From JAAUTT01 sp038213375 (lineage in GTDB: Bacteria > Bacteroidota > Bacteroidia > Bacteroidales > JAAUTT01), in the NCBI GenBank assembly GCA_038213375.1, contig JBBQTB010000025.1, forward strand, positions 14,070-78,069: a stretch of DNA of 64,000 nt, read 5' to 3'. The translations under genes were made by a program, and so were the position numbers. Shown here one piece after another: positions 63,914 to 64,000 of the stretch (position 1 is the first letter of the stretch; each line of letters begins with the position of its first letter). The notes beneath the pieces are model-generated. The model was not told where the DNA came from and did no database searches. It was given only the letters and a program-made list of their open reading frames with translations.

Positions 63914-64000
63914 TTCCGGGAATAAAAGGACAGTCATTCCGTTTTTGGGCGGACAGTGATTCCGGAAATAAAAGGACAGTGATTCCGGGAATAAAAGGAC
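63859..64000 (+). mobile_element. Left end of an IS21-type insertion element (partial)
   Basis: Homology to copy 1 breaks within TGTTGCG (63859-63865), where an IS21-type TG end would lie, and multiple 23-bp repeats follow (63867 onward), as in the multiple terminal repeats that bind the transposase in the IS21 family. No transposase gene is reached before the window ends, so the assignment rests on the break and the repeats alone. Confidence 0.55.
63867..64000 (+). repeat. Six tandem 23-bp units at the element end
   Basis: Units begin at 63867, 63890, 63913, 63936, 63959 and 63982 (last one cut by the window edge after 19 bases). All start ATTCCG and share GGACA at bases 16-20. Units 1, 3, 5 and 6 carry AATAAAAGGAC; units 2 and 4 carry TTGGCGGAC or TTGGGCGGAC, giving two sub-types. 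Confidence 0.9.

Noticed and set aside
63867..64000. CRISPR array
   Set aside because: The units are directly joined without spacers and too short; they fit an insertion-element end.

Overview
The window is one stretch of a Bacteroidota chromosome, most likely class Bacteroidia. The evidence for this is a giant repeat protein ending in a gliding-motility-type C-terminal sorting domain followed directly by a PorP/SprF gene (type IX secretion), GSCFA, DUF4922 and TANFOR families, a NagB-PIG-L fusion, the suf gene order, and several promoters with the Bacteroidota -7 motif TAnnTTTG instead of E. coli-type boxes. The DNA is AT-rich. I saw no tRNA, rRNA or CRISPR array.

Layout. 1-11.1 kb: the 3' part of a giant exported adhesin-like protein (5' end outside the window) and its type IX partner. 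11.1-12.1 kb: a mosaic non-coding stretch with a decayed sigma-factor gene. 12.1-14.9 kb: a TPR sensor histidine kinase and a conserved exported protein. 15.2-29.0 kb: two divergent gene strings that together look like peptidoglycan (muropeptide) turnover and recycling: NagB-PIG-L deaminase, MurQ etherase and an amino-sugar kinase on the minus strand; a golvesin/amidase-like exported protein, a glycosyltransferase, DUF4922, GNAT, SpoIID/LytB and an AmpG-like transporter on the plus strand. 29.1-37.8 kb: thiL, then the Fe-S assembly operon sufB-(four-helix-bundle gene)-sufC-sufD-sufS-sufE-DUF59, followed by queG. 38-46.6 kb: hydrolase, GSCFA, kdsB, a sigma-54 activator, lptE, a TPR protein, secG, groES, groEL and crcB. 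46.7-52.8 kb: tatA and tonB, a phosphate-type porin with a PstS-like binding protein, a GyrI-like exported protein, and an EamA exporter with its Lrp-type regulator.

53-64 kb is an accessory region. It opens with remnants (a degenerate zinc-ribbon ORF), then carries an outer-membrane barrel gene and a TANFOR/fibronectin surface-protein gene. A string of small exported proteins follows on the same strand: a diverged tandem paralog pair, a second separated paralog pair, and two near-identical lipoprotein genes. One lipoprotein copy has an in-frame stop. The other is cut by the end of what looks like an IS21-type element with six 23-bp tandem units running to the window edge. This locus is the best candidate for an undescribed surface system; any function is inference.

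How the genes fit together: the recycling cluster would cut wall glycan, import the amino sugars, phosphorylate them and convert them to fructose-6-phosphate. The suf set builds Fe-S clusters that QueG needs. kdsB, lptE, secG, tatA and tonB all serve envelope biogenesis, so the window as a whole is weighted towards the cell envelope.
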